Shown here: piece after piece, positions 25,020-36,210 of the stretch
Numbering within the stretch: position 1 is the first letter of the stretch
Layout of the letters: every line of letters begins with the position of its first letter
Source of the DNA: Dryas octopetala
Lineage: Eukaryota > Streptophyta > Magnoliopsida > Rosales > Rosaceae
Length of the DNA stretch: 64,000 nucleotides
Assembly (NCBI GenBank): GCA_963921425.1
Contig: OY992833.1
Location: forward strand, 22,963,454 to 23,027,453
Direction: 5' to 3'
Made by a program: the position numbers and the translations under genes
Notes under the pieces: generated by a model
The model's input: only the letters and a program-made list of their open reading frames with translations
Databases searched by the model: none
Told to the model about the DNA's origin: nothing

Positions 25020-25311
25020 GGGCTCGTTTGGCACTGCTTTTAAAATTGTCAAAAGCGCTTTCAAATTAGTAAAAGCACTTTTGATAGCATTTGGCAAAAA
25101 TAATTAGAAGTGCTTTTGAGTTATAAAAGCACTTCTAAGGGGTTTTTTGAGAAGCACCTGACAGGTGCTTTCTCAAGAAGCACTTTCAAGTGCTTTTGCA
25201 TAAATAATTTAGAAGTTTTATAAAAATTTATATGTGCTTCTTAACATAAGCGCTTCTGATAAAAGCGCTACTAAATAAAAGTGCTTCTAAGAAGCAGTGC
25301 CAAACGGGCCC
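25020..25311. mobile_element. PIF/Harbinger (Tourist-like) MITE, 292 bp
   Basis: The TIR of about 20 bp starts GGGCTCGTTTGGCACTGC on the left and GGGCCCGTTTGGCACTGC on the complement of the right end. A 3-bp TAA duplication lies on both sides (25017-25019, 25312-25314). The interior is full of AAGTGCTTTT/AAAAGCACTT palindromes. No coding capacity. Confidence 0.9.
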
Positions 25312-25528
25312 TAACTTTCCCATAAACAAAAAAAAACGCAGAATACAATATAACAAAGTGCTTCTTATAGGAAAACAAAAAACAAAAAACAAAAAAGAAC
25401 AAAAACCAAGCAATTATCAGAAAAATTGGGTGCTGGGTGAGCTAATCAAATCCTTGGTTGCATACAGAAACCCTGGAGTCTTGCACTTTTTGTGCTCATG
25501 TTATTAAGAAAAAGATACCCCCAAAGCA

Positions 25529-25550
25529 TTTGACCAAAAAAAAAAAAAGC
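25529..25550 (+). mobile_element. Micro-insertion TTTGACC-A13-GC
   Basis: Flanked by related copies (ATACCCCCAAAGCA at 25515-25528, ATACCCAAAGCA at 25551-25562) that differ by two C's, so the duplication is less certain than the others. Confidence 0.45.
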
Positions 25551-26160
25551 ATACCCAAAGCACATACGCCAAGAGGAGAATAACGGGAAAGCTGCTGGCC
25601 TTTGGAGGCTGTCGTGAAGCATTGTCGGCCTAAGTGAGTGGCACAGAGATACTCCCCGTGGCGAGGAAAACGAATCCCAGGTGGTCCGGCCTCACGACGC
25701 CACCGGGTTCGGTGAGTCAACGCCGATGAACCCAAATTGGTCCGAACTGGGTTCTCGAGTTGGCTGAGTTCTGGGGAAAACGAAGGGTATGAGGAGGAAG
25801 AGGATGAAGAGACGAAGAAGATAGGCCAAAGACCACCCCCATCCGCAGCCGGAGACAGTGACGGCGATGGAGAGAGACCGAGAGGGAAGAGAGAGAGACA
25901 GAGTGTCGGGAGAGAGGGAGACGCGAACCCTTTCTTGCAAAAGCCCAGTGGCGTGAATGACCAAAGAGGGCATACCCAACCCAGGTATTCACAGAATGGC
26001 ATGCAGATAAAAAAAAAAAAGACTGAGAGGGGAAACAGAAGAAAAAGGAAGTGATGGCACGGGCGTAAAAAAACAGAAAATGAGGGGAAGAAGAAAAAAG
26101 GACGCCAAATGACCAAAACGGCCCCACTAACCAGCGAAACCACAGTAGCAACCAACTAAA
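25551..26160 (-). other. GC-rich block with long open frames, possibly a captured gene piece
   Basis: Several overlapping minus-strand frames stay open (up to about 219 codons at 26155-25496), rich in Phe, Ser and Pro with no motif I recognise. The composition looks like a 5' UTR/first exon read through. It sits just inside the probable 5' end of the Helitron, where captured gene fragments are often found. I assign no function. Confidence 0.3.
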
Positions 26161-26245
26161 AAAAGAAACAGCAGGGGCAAAACAGACTTTTCAGTGAACA
26201 GTCTATGAACAGTACAGCCTTTTCTCACCGTTTAGTATATATAGA

Positions 26246-27548
26246 ATTTGAACAGTCTTTTCACTTTTAATAAAAACTATCCGCTGAAAATAAAGTGATT
26301 ATTGGTTTTTTAACTTTTTTTAGTTTTTGGGGTTGTCGATTTCTCATATTGGTTGTACACTTGTACATATGAGAAATCACTGTAGCTGTGGAGTTGACAT
26401 CACTCTGGACTGAAGCTGATCACTCTCTCTAACCGACCATTTCTTAATAAATTTTGATTCATTGGGCTTTCATTAAAGAAAAAAAAAATAAATCAATTTC
26501 AACAGCCGATTCTTAATTTATTTCTCTTCGGTTAGATCTTTTTCTTCTAACTGCTGCAAATTGGAATTGCATCATTAAGAGAAGGTATATATATGTATAT
26601 ACCGAAAGGTCACCGTGTAAATAACTAATGAATATATAAATTAATGATCATATGAAATGAAGTTGTAATATGTATATAACTCTGCAATTAAAAAATTAAT
26701 ATCTAATTAGTTAACAATCACACATCGTGGATAAACGTTCCAATTCTCTCTTACACCACTTCGAATGCTTTCTTATATATCGCATCACAGAATTTTTGTA
26801 CAGGTGATTTCTATGTTCTGCTGGTGAGTGGTACCACGCTTGGAAAATTCACAAGAAAAATTAATTAATTAAGAGACTTCTTGGAGGTTATATATTAATT
26901 ACTGGCTTCAGTGGCCGGCCGAAACATCAACCATATATAGAGGATTTAATTTTGATTTATCAATATTTTGCAACTAGTGTTGTTGGACACTTGGACTATA
27001 TATCTTTTCTAATCCCATCAATTTTATAATTGAACCCAATTCTTCGAACTATACATAGTACTATCTTTGTAAAGCAACCGTACATGTTGTCATCTGCATG
27101 ACTTCTATTTTTTTCTTCAACGTTGAGATCAATTTTATTTGGTGCATGTACGATGTTCTGATATTCACAACTGTACTAATGTTGTGGATATTAATTAACA
27201 TGCTATGCAACAATAACTTAATCAATGATATTGCACTTAAGACACCGATAAATGATCTATTTTGAAAGTGGACGCAAATTTTATTCACTAAGGAATACAA
27301 GAAACATAAACATCATAAAAAAAAAAAAAAAAACGTTTTATGAGCCACAAAAGCCCCTTCGTGGTCTTAAAATGAAAAATTTTAAAAATAAAGAAATTAA
27401 GTGAAATTGTGCATCACCATTTACCCTTGAAGAACAAATGAATCTTTATTAGATCCACTTGCTCACACAATTATTACAACTAAACGATATACAAGAAATG
27501 TCAACAAAAAGTTAACGCCCCTCTTTATTTCTAAAGATATGATGTCCT
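26246..27548. other. Intergenic, no gene seen
   Basis: AT-rich DNA with a G-box-free, repeat-poor texture and a poly(A) run at about 27318. Nothing recognisable. Confidence 0.5.
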
Positions 27549-28396
27549 TATTGAGAGTAATATGGAGCAATGTCCCACATCGAAAATCTAGAGCTTAGCA
27601 TATGTGCTTATAAAGTCTTGGGCTTCTCCACCCATTGCCAATTGGTTTTGGATTGGATGCTCTAATTCTATCATGGTATCAGAGCATGTTATCCACGTGA
27701 TGCGCCTAACGGCCACACGTGCTCCCACATCACCCAATATAAATTGTTCACGTGTTAGTTTTAAATGACCCCACACGTGTGGGGGCGTGTTGAGAGAAAT
27801 CTCACATTGAAGATGTGAGGGCCTTGCTAGTGGTTTGCTAGTGGTTTATAATTTAGGGTTTGGGCTACTCCTCCCATTGCCAATTGGTTTTGGAATGGAT
27901 GCCTAAATTTCTTCATGGTATCAGAGCCAGGTTATCCGCGTGTAAGGCCCAACGGCCACACGTGCTCTCACGTCACCCAATTCAATTTGTTCACATGTAA
28001 GGCTCAAAATATCGCCACACGTGTGGGGGCATGTTGAGAGTAATGTGAAGCAATGTTCCACATCGGAAAACTAGAGCTCATCATATGTGCTTATAAGTCT
28101 TGGGCCTCTCCACCCATTGCCAATTGGTTTTGGGTTGGATGCTCTAATTCTATCATGGTATTAGAGCTTGGTTATCCACGTGTAAGGCCTAACGGCCACA
28201 CGTGCTCCCACGTCACCCAATACAATTTGTTCACGTGGAATGCTCAAAAATCTCGCCACACGTGCGGAGGCGTGTTGAGAGTAATATGGAGCAATGTTCT
28301 ACATTGGAAATCTAGAGTTTAGTATATGTGCTTATAAGTCTTGGGCATCTCCACCCATTACTAATTGGTTTTGGGTTGAATGCTCTAATTCTATCG
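27549..28396 (+). mobile_element. TRIM retroelement array: four LTRs, three internal units
   Basis: LTR-like repeats lie at 27549-27673, 27788-27915, 28032-28155 and 28273-28396 (124-128 bp), mostly starting TGTTGAGAG and ending TCA. Right after LTRs 1-3 comes the initiator-Met tRNA primer-binding sequence TGGTATCAGAGC (TGGTATTAGAGC in the third). Right before LTRs 2-4 is a G-rich polypurine tract (GTGTGGGGGCG type). Internal units are only about 115 bp and non-coding, so this is a terminal-repeat retrotransposon in miniature, in tandem. The flanks share TCCT (27545-27548 and about 28398-28401), a possible remnant target duplication. LTR 2 is far more diverged in its 5' half than the other three. 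Confidence 0.88.
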
Positions 28397-28515
28397 ATCC
28401 TAACCACCTAACAGCGGAACATTTGACGATCTCAAATGTGTTGCTACCAATGGTGGTTCATTATTTCGATGCATCATTTCTTCGGAGTTGGTAAATAATA
28501 CTACTCCTATTAATC

Positions 28516-29088
28516 CTAACAGACATAAAAAGTGTAGATGTCTTTCAAACTCCCAATTATAGAATTTACAGTATTGCTTGCAGTTGCACTTGGGAACAGA
28601 CAACAGCAGTACGTAATACCGTCCTTTTCCAGACCGACTTTTATCCTTAGTGCATTTGACTTTCTTGATAATAGCTTTAAAATCATGACAACCAGGGCAA
28701 AGCTTGTGGCAAATCTGCTTTGAACAATTTTCTTTTGGGTACACCCGGCAAGTATTACTCCCTTGCACCTCCATTATCATAAAACTCACTGCAAATTTGT
28801 ACATATCATATATATATGCATGCAAATTAAAAACCACAATTAACGCATATATGCATGCACGTTACAATGAGACGTGTGGAGTAGACACCGATCGATCCGT
28901 AAGGGTGTACAGAAGGATATAGGAAAGGCAAAATTTTATGGTGTTGATCGATCGGCGTTATGATCAACTCTTATATGAACAAGCTAATTAAGTAGGCAGA
29001 GAGAGAATTAAAATTGCATAAATGTGTGGAACAGAAGGATGAGAGGAAGCAAGTGAAGCAAGGATATGATAAATTTGGACCTCTCCAT
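28516..29088 (-). pseudogene. Broken cysteine-rich peptide gene, paralogue of the 21.1-kb gene
   Basis: Exon 1 at 29088 starts MERSKFIISLLHLLPLILLF, a good signal peptide, but the splice donor present in the paralogue (CAG/GTAATT) has become CATTTATG and the frame runs to a stop at 29010-29008. Exon 2 begins after a normal TTGCAG acceptor at 28789 and codes the matching Cys pattern (NCSKQICHKLCPGC, KKVKC). Near 28615-28625 the frame slips: the conserved YCCCL is found one frame over and then runs to a TAG at 28518-28516. Two independent lesions make it a likely pseudogene. It abuts the TRIM array. Confidence 0.7.
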
Positions 29089-29417
29089 ATATATATATAT
29101 ATACATATATTTCAGAAGTTCAACTGGATAAAGAAATTAAAAAAAATTAAGATAATGTTAGAGGGTTTGATACATGAAGTACTATATATGAAATTAAATG
29201 ATGAATAAAAGAAGAAAATGATACTGGCATCACTAAAGTGTTAGAATAGCTAGTTATGCTTGGTCAGCTTACTCAGCTTAGGTGTCACATGTGTTGTGTT
29301 GTTTGCCATGTGGCAGTCTGTTAGATTATTTTGTTAAGCCAGTTGTATGGCTGTTAATTAATAGATCAGTCTGGTATGCTTGGTTGTTAGTGTGTTTGTT
29401 ATGCTGCTCAGTCTTAT

Positions 29418-29659
29418 GAGAAATTATTGTGTGTGATCGTATGTAACATCATGTGGCATGATGACGTAGTGTTATTAATCTATTCAAATTATAACACGTG
29501 TATAATAATTAATTTCTAAAACTCTAAAATTTAGGAAAAACCCTAAAATCTAGAAAAAAAAAAAAATCTTTAAAATCGTCAACGTGTTATAATTTGAGTG
29601 GATTGGTAACACTAAGTTATTATGCCACGTGGTATTACAATTGCATACAATAATTTTTC
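29418..29659. mobile_element. Mutator-type foldback MITE, 242 bp
   Basis: Arms of about 80 bp pair along the element (for example CAAATTATAACACG on the left with CGTGTTATAATTTG on the right). A perfect 9-bp duplication CAGTCTTAT lies at 29409-29417 and 29660-29668. Confidence 0.88.
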
Positions 29660-29759
29660 CAGTCTTATAAGGCTTACTCCTTGTAATTACAGATTAATCA
29701 TAGGACAATTTATAACACATGCATCTCGGTCTTGAAGCTCATTCTCATTCCACTCACTC

Positions 29760-30010
29760 ACAGAGGACAAAAAAATAAAAAACATATTGGAGAAATTCTA
29801 AAATAAATAATAAAAAATTATATCAAAGTTATTAGAAGTCTATAAAAATCCTTCAAAATCTATGAGAAAAGTCAGGAAAACTCTAAATAGAATTATGTCA
29901 AAGTCTATGTGGAGTTTATGAAAGTCATTAAAAATCCATCAACTCTACCAAAGTCAATGTCTTTTAAAAACTTTACAAACGTCCATTAAAATCCTAATTG
30001 AATACACCCC
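29760..30010. repeat. Probable degraded MITE end
   Basis: Repeated AAAGTC/TATGAAAG-type motifs end in GAATACACCCCCC, a form common at the end of plant MITEs. The matching left end is not visible. Confidence 0.3.
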
Positions 30011-30030
30011 CCTAAGTATAGATGATTGGC

Positions 30031-30044
30031 AAAAAAAAAAAAAA
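30031..30044 (+). mobile_element. Pure A14 micro-insertion with 10-bp TSD
   Basis: GATGATTGGC at 30021-30030 is repeated exactly at 30045-30054, with only 14 A's between. Confidence 0.7.
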
Positions 30045-31131
30045 GATGATTGGCCAATATATGTACTTCAGTAAGAATAATCTTGCTATAGATGATTGGG
30101 AGAAAGATGACGGCTGAGAAAGTGTGAAACTAAAAAGCTAGTGACCAGAGTTAGGTACAAAAATACTTATATTTGTTGGAGTAAAGTAGGTAAAACCTTA
30201 TAAATATATTATATGTCACTAAATGAACAATAAATGAAGTTAATTTAGGTGGAGGAGTGCTTGAGTTTCAACTTGGTGGTCAGAAGTTTGAAACTCAATG
30301 TAGCCACATTCCTTAATTTTTTTATTGAATAAGATAATGTCCACTTTTATCCGAAAATACCCCTACAAGTATGTCAACAACAAATGCCACGTCAACATTG
30401 TCCATGTGGCACTTAACAGTTTTTTGGATGAAAATTTTAACAGAAGTGCTAATTTGTAGGTTTTTGATAGTTAGTGGATGTATTTGAAATGTTTTATAAT
30501 TAATAGACCAATTTGAAATACCCCATACAGTTGATGGGTGTAGTTTGTAATTGAGCCTTAATTTTATGATATAGATTGTGGAATTTAGTCGTTAAAAATG
30601 TCATACAAGCTAGTAATACTCAAAAGTGATATAACGAGTGTTATGAGAATACGTACGTTTCGGTCAATATATTAGTAAGTAACAACTTTGTGAACAAGTA
30701 AGAATAAAATTAATTTTATTCATAGTTCAGTACGTTAGATATGAAGAAAATATTTAAAAAATTAATTATATATATTGTCTACACTTTTATATATATATAA
30801 TACTTGGTTAGTAAGTTAATATATATATATATACAATAATACTCTAAAATAAACTGGTTAGCAAGTTCATACGAAGCTAACTATATTTTTGGGACGCACT
30901 CCTTATATATATAAGGCCATAGACAAATATAGTAATAACTTAATTATTTTACCAAATAAAATTTCAACATGAAATTTTCAGAATTGTGGTTTACCATATC
31001 ATGTAGAGCCTAAATTGGTTTTAACGATAAATTACCATTTATGTTAAATTTTATATCAAAATTTTAAATAAAATGTTTTGACTAGTACGTCAAATATGGA
31101 CAAGGAATATTCAACATCAAGTACTTCGATA

Positions 31132-31322
31132 CAATAATGCTAGTTGTCCCACATTTTTTTTCCCACATTTGTATCCCACCTGATGTGTCATTACTTTATT
31201 GGAAGGGTATTTTCTTTTTCTTTTTTAGGTTTTATTTTTTAATTTGTAGTATCCAATGTTTAAATGCCATGTAAGATGGTATGAAATTGTGGTATAAAAA
31301 TGTGGTAAGTGTAGCATTACTG
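31132..31322. mobile_element. Mutator-type MITE, 191 bp (family 1, copy A)
   Basis: TIRs CAATAATGCTA and CAGTAATGCTA; perfect 9-bp duplication ACTTCGATA at 31123-31131 and 31323-31331. The same site in copy B (about 34800) is empty. Confidence 0.92.
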
Positions 31323-31435
31323 ACTTCGATAAATAGGGACTGTAACCTTTTCATCCTTGACAAAATCTTAGCTGTGTCCTATATGTATCCCTATCAGGCT
31401 CTCTTATTTACTAAAAAGTCTAAAATATATATTAT

Positions 31436-31457
31436 GAGGATCCGGATCCGGATCCTC
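31436..31457. repeat. 22-bp perfect palindrome with two nested BamHI-like repeats
   Basis: The run GAGGATCCGGA is followed by its exact complement. It is preserved unchanged at 34912-34933 in copy B together with about 65 bp to its right. Confidence 0.9.
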
Positions 31458-31781
31458 TATCTCCTTGGTGAGTCGAAGTGGCCGAGGTTCGTCCTCCCTT
31501 GCCTGGCGACCTAGGTATTCCGTTTTTGGTTCCCATACTTTTGTAAAAGGCTCCATTTTTCAATTTACCACGAGTAGACAAGGTGTAAATAATTAATGAA
31601 GTATTGTCATGCTTACATTAAAAAAAAAATTTGATACCTAAAAGTTGATAAATAAATTGGGGAAATTACTTGAGTTCTACATGATGACCGGTCAATGTAT
31701 TTATGTTAACACACACTTTCCTTCCGCATTAGAGCGTACTAAACTTTAGGCATAGTTTAAAGAGCGGGAATGCATGGTACT

Positions 31782-32795
31782 CAAGGTGTTAAATTTTGAT
31801 TTTTTGGGGTGTCGAAATCGAAACCCATATTTGTTAAATTTTCAGGATAATTTCGTCGAAATCATCGAAATTTCGGCGAAATTTTCGGTGGTGAGATCTA
31901 GTTTTGGGTTTTGGAAGGCTGAGTTTTTGGAGAAAAATGGAGCGGAGGCAGGGGGCGGCCGGGGGAGATCGAGGGAGAAATAGGGGTGGCTGCAGGGCAG
32001 CGACATGGGGAGATCGAGGGAGAGAGGCGACGGCAGGGGGCGACGGGGCAACGGCAGGGGCGACGACAGGGGGAGATGCACAGAGAGAGAGAGGAAGAAG
32101 AAGAAGAATAAGAAGAATAAGAATAAGAATTGAAGAAGAAAAAACAGGGGAGTTGCTGGAGCCTCGGGGGAAAAGAAAGGAAAGGAAAGGAAGGAAAGAA
32201 AAAGAAGAAAAAAAAAAAGAAAAAAGAGAAAAAAATTAAAAGGTTTAGGGTTGATTGGGGTTTAGGGCCTTTGGGCAATTGTAAAGAAAAAATATGGTTT
32301 GGGGTTTTGTTTGGCCGTTTTGGAGTTTCTTTTAGTTGTTTTTAAACCTTAAACTAGTAAACTCTAATATATTTCTATATAAAAAAATAATTTAAAATAC
32401 CCTAAAGGGCCTAAACCTTAATATCATATATCATATCATAAATAATGTAGAATATAGATTATAAAATATATAGGGTTTAGTGTATATATTATAGAGTATA
32501 GATAATATACTAATTTTATTTATTCATTATACTAATTTTATTTAACAATATTTGTCTCCAGCGTGTATTATATTCATCTTATATCACATGAAACCTACTA
32601 TATAATTTGGTTTCTTCAATATTTTTTATCAATTTAGTAGATAATATGATAAATAAACATATGGTAAAGTTTCATTCAAAATTTCTGTATTTTGATAGCA
32701 ATTTCCGTCTAATTTTTGTCGAAATTTAAAAATCTTCGAAATTTTCATTAAAATTTTCATTAAAATTTTCTCGAAACTCGAAATTTTATTCCTTG
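31782..32795. mobile_element. hAT-type non-autonomous element, 1014 bp
   Basis: Termini CAAGGTGTTAAATTT and, on the complement of the right end, CAAGGAATAAAATTTCG. The 8-bp duplication ATGGTACT lies at 31774-31781 and 32796-32803; copy B keeps the uninterrupted site at about 35458-35466. Both ends carry many TCGAAATTT motifs. The middle (31900-32240) is purine-rich and GC-rich with open but low-complexity frames; no transposase is seen. Confidence 0.88.
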
Positions 32796-33315
32796 ATGGT
32801 ACTTCATGTAAAAATAATCTATACTTTTAGGAACACCAGTTACGTGCCATTTTTCCTTTTAAAATATATGCATACTATTTATTGCAATTATTGTGATCGG
32901 CAAACTTAATTTATTAATTATCTAAATGACCAAAAAATTTCCTCTATTTTATATCTCAACTCCCTGAGTCTTTTTTTTTTTTAGGGTTTTACAGTTCAAT
33001 TTGTAATATCATGTACATGTTTTAGCCACATTCAGTATACGTACTGTACGGCATTGCTCTATCATTTTCCTAGTCAGCCAGTGTGACATATCCTTAACCT
33101 TGTGACCAATCATTGTATGTTTGAGATGTGGAGATAACAAATCACAGGCTGCCATGTGTAAGCAACGTTCAGAAAAGGGTCCATCTGCTTGACCTAGAAA
33201 CCCACTATAAATTGGTTATGATGTAGAGGTGCCTGTCATGCAAAACCTCCTCATAGAGAGATCAGTGTGTATATCGTTCTAGTTTGAGTTTTTCTTGTTT
33301 GGGTTCTGGAGAGAA

Positions 33316-33590
33316 ATGGAGGAAAATCAAAGTATCCTTCGATTCTCAAATCGAAAGAGACTCAAACACAAATACCTTATCATTCAGATTATGAGTCAAA
33401 TTTTATATCGGATCAATGATTTACCAAAAAATGTAAGTCGATTTCTTGTACCTAAGATTCTCTCTTTCTTATTTCGATATTGCTCAAATCAAATTCATGA
33501 CACAAATTTTTTTTTTGTATCAGATTAAGATCAGACTCCACATCGGGCTAATGAATGCAATTACCAGATAGTGTAAGACTCTATATATCT
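33316..33590 (+). pseudogene. Small duplicated gene, copy A (exons 1-2)
   Basis: Exon 1 33316-33432 codes MEENQSILRFSNRKRLKHKY and 19 more residues and ends at a perfect GTAAGT donor. An exon-2-like match follows TATCAG at about 33526. The upstream 300 bp, with a CCAAT motif near 33106 and TATAAATT near 33205, is shared with copies B and C. I do not recognise the protein. Exon 1 and exon 2 do not join in a single frame with these sites, so it is probably inactive. Confidence 0.4.
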
Positions 33591-34194
33591 TCTGTACATA
33601 TGTGTGTGTGCATGTTGAGACTAATTAATGTTTGAATTGATGGAATATAAATTAATTTCTAATATTTGTTTTTTCATGCCTTTGAATACATATTAACTGC
33701 TTAATTATGTGAAGTACAGGTTGATGTCTGGCCTTAAAATTGGAAGAGAAGATCAAGAAAGGTTGCTGGGGGATTTTACACAATGGTGGCTCTAAGAACA
33801 ACGCTGTCTATAAATCTCGACATCGGTTTCCTTCTTCGATCTTCTTTTCTTTCTTAATTTTACTTCTATATGCTATTGTTTGTCCTCTATTTATTTGATT
33901 AAAGAAGATATATAGTTAATGTTGTGCTCTAGTTTGGCTAGCTTCTCCGGAGGAGGCTGTTTGGGATTCTGTTTCGGGTTTCATCATGATCGATCAGCTG
34001 TGCAAAATGGGGTTTTAAGTTATGCTTTAATCTTGGTCGTTGATGTTTGAAAACCAACGGCCATAATTTACTAGTTCGTATTTGGATCAAACTTCTTGTT
34101 GTACCTTTGGTGTACTATATGTAATGTAATATCCATATGGCATATATATGTATGTTTCACTGATTTATTCATTGAATGAGCAAGAGTAGAACTT

Positions 34195-34211
34195 TCGTTG
34201 AAGAAAAAAAT
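34195..34211 (+). mobile_element. Micro-insertion TCGTTGAAG-A7-T
   Basis: Flanks 34180-34194 and 34212-34226 are 15-bp direct copies (GCAAGAGTAG, then one mismatch and ACTT). Confidence 0.5.
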
Positions 34212-34444
34212 GCAAGAGTAGTACTTACTAGTCCAAGTTATTAGAATTTCTTTACTTTGCATTATAAATCTTAATTGAATATATGGATATGCGAGAGTTG
34301 TATATATATGCCTGAAATCTTATTCTTAGAATATGTTTCTTCACTACTCAATTTCTTAATGAGATCGAGTACAAGGGTATAGTACGTTGTATCGTTGGGG
34401 AAATAGTATTTAATTTTATGATTTGTGAATAATTAAAATGATGA

Positions 34445-36200
34445 GCATAAGAGTGTTATGAGAATATGTACGTTTCGGTCAATTAGTAAGTAACAACTTT
34501 GTGAACAAGTAAGAAAAAAATTACTTTTATTAATCATAGTTATATATATTGTCTACTCATATATATATATATATATATATAAGGCCATAGACAATTATAG
34601 TAATAACTCAATTATTTTACCAAATAAAATTTCAACATGAAATTTTCAGAATTGTGGTTTACCATATATATCATGTAGCTAGAGTCTTAATTGGTTTTAA
34701 TGATAAATTACTATTTATGTTAGATTTTATATCAAAATTTTAAATAAAATTTGTTGACTAGTACGTCAAATATGGACAAGGAATATTCAACATAAAGTAA
34801 TTCGATAAATAGGGACTGTAACCTTGTCATCCTTGACAAAATCTTAGCTGTGTCCTATATGTATCCCTATTTGGCTCTCTTATTTACTAAAAAGTCTAAA
34901 ATATATATTATGAGGATCCGGATCCGGATCCTCTCCTTGGTGAGTCGAAGTGGCTGAGGTTCGTCCTCCCTTGCCTGGCGACCTAGGTATTCCGCTTCTG
35001 GTTCCCATACGTTTGTAAAAGGCTCCATTTTTCAATTTAACACAAGTAAGACAAGGTGTAAATAGTTAATGAAGTATCATCACGCTTGCATTAAAAAAAA
35101 ATGATATCTAAAAGTTGATAAATAAATGAGGAAATTACTTGAGTTCTACACGTACGGTGGCTAGTCAGTGTATTAATTTATCAATAATGCTAGTTGTCTC
35201 ACTTTTTTTTTTTTACATTTGTATCCCACCTGATGTGTCATTACTTTATTAGAAGGGTATTTCCTTTTTTTTTTTTTTAGGTTTTATTTTTTAATTTTTA
35301 GTGTCTAATGTATGAATGTCATGTAAGATGGTATGAAATGTGGTATAAAAATGTAGTAAGTGTAGCATTACTGTTAATTTATGTATGTCAACACACACTT
35401 TCCTCCCGCATTAGAGCGCGCTAAACTTTAGGCATAGTTTAAAGAGCGTGAATGCATGCATGGTACTTCACGTAAAAATAATCTATACTTTTAGGAACGT
35501 TATACGTGTCATTTTTCCTTTTAAAATGCATACTATTTATTGCAATTATTGTGATCCAGGAACTTAATTTATTAATTATTTAAATGACAAAAAAATTTCC
35601 TCTATTTTATACTTATCAAGATATATCTCAACTTCCATAGTCTTTTTTTTTTTTTAGGGATTTACAATTCAATTTGTAATATCATGTACATGTTTTAGCC
35701 ACATTCAGTGTACTGTACAGCATTGCTCTATCATTTTCCTAGTCAGCCAGTGTGACATATCCTTAACCTTGTAACCAATCATTGTATGTGTGAGATGTGG
35801 AGATAACAAATCACAGGCTGCCATGTGTAAGCAACGTTCAGAAAGGGTCAATCTGCTTGACCTAGAAACCCACTATTAATTGGTTATGATGTAGAGGTGG
35901 CTGCCAAGCAAATCCTCATAGAGAGATCGATTAGTATCGTTCTATAGTTCGGGTTTTTCTTGTTTGGCCTTGTTGTAGAGAGAAATGGAGGAAAATCAAA
36001 GCATCATTCAATCGAAGAGACTCAAACACAAACATTTATTGGTTTATATCATGAGTCATACTTCAAATCGGATCAATGTTTTACTAAAAAATGTAAACCC
36101 CTTTCTCTCTTCTTATATATAAAATGTAAGTCATACGTTTTTTTGTTCTCAAACATGAGTACGTTTAGATCAGGAGTCAGATTTCAAATCGGATCAATGG
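34445..36200. repeat. Duplicated segment, copy B
   Basis: Second copy of 30620-33610, shorter because it lacks the hAT element and the first MITE. It keeps the palindrome, the promoter-like block and the small gene. Confidence 0.85.
35182..35373. mobile_element. Mutator-type MITE, 192 bp (family 1, copy B)
   Basis: Same family as 31132-31322 but inserted at a different place, with its own perfect 9-bp duplication TTAATTTAT (35173-35181, 35374-35382). The matching site in copy A (about 31697-31705) is empty. Confidence 0.92.
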
Positions 36201-36210
36201 AAAGATTAGC
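35985..36210 (+). pseudogene. Small duplicated gene, copy B
   Basis: Exon 1 35985-36092 codes MEENQSIIQSKRLKHKHLLV and 16 more residues; four codons present in copies A and C are missing, and the donor is GTAAAC. An exon-2-like piece follows TTTAG at about 36147, but its donor has changed from GATGTAAG to a non-GT sequence. Probably inactive. Confidence 0.4.

Larger units (their letters stand above)
21944..26245 (-). mobile_element. Probable non-autonomous Helitron, about 4.3 kb
   Basis: On the minus strand the 3' end reads CCCGC-loop-GCGGG, then CACAATCA and CTAG followed by T: the Helitron 3' signature of a GC hairpin some 10 nt before CTRR and insertion before T. A matching 5' end, TCTATATATACTAAACGG, lies at 26245 and resembles common plant Helitron starts, but the base before it is T where A is expected. 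No Rep/helicase is present. Inside are a tandem duplication (23985-24315), a Harbinger MITE (25020-25311) and a GC-rich block that may be captured gene sequence (25550-26160). The 3' end is better supported than the 5' end. Confidence 0.45.
30620..33610. repeat. Duplicated segment, copy A
   Basis: Collinear with copy B (34445-36200) over most of its length, from the GTTATGAGAATACGTACG stretch through the small gene's first exon, apart from one MITE and one hAT element here and one MITE there. Its gene-proximal part also matches copy C at 41.1-41.6 kb. Confidence 0.85.

Noticed and set aside
28053-28494. Open frames across the TRIM array (repeated AYKSWASPP motif)
   Set aside because: They repeat because the LTRs repeat, and they cross LTR and primer-binding boundaries; no protein family.
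31842-32345. Overlapping Arg/Gly- or Pro/Phe-rich frames inside the hAT element
   Set aside because: Low-complexity purine-rich DNA leaves frames open on both strands; no transposase or other domain.
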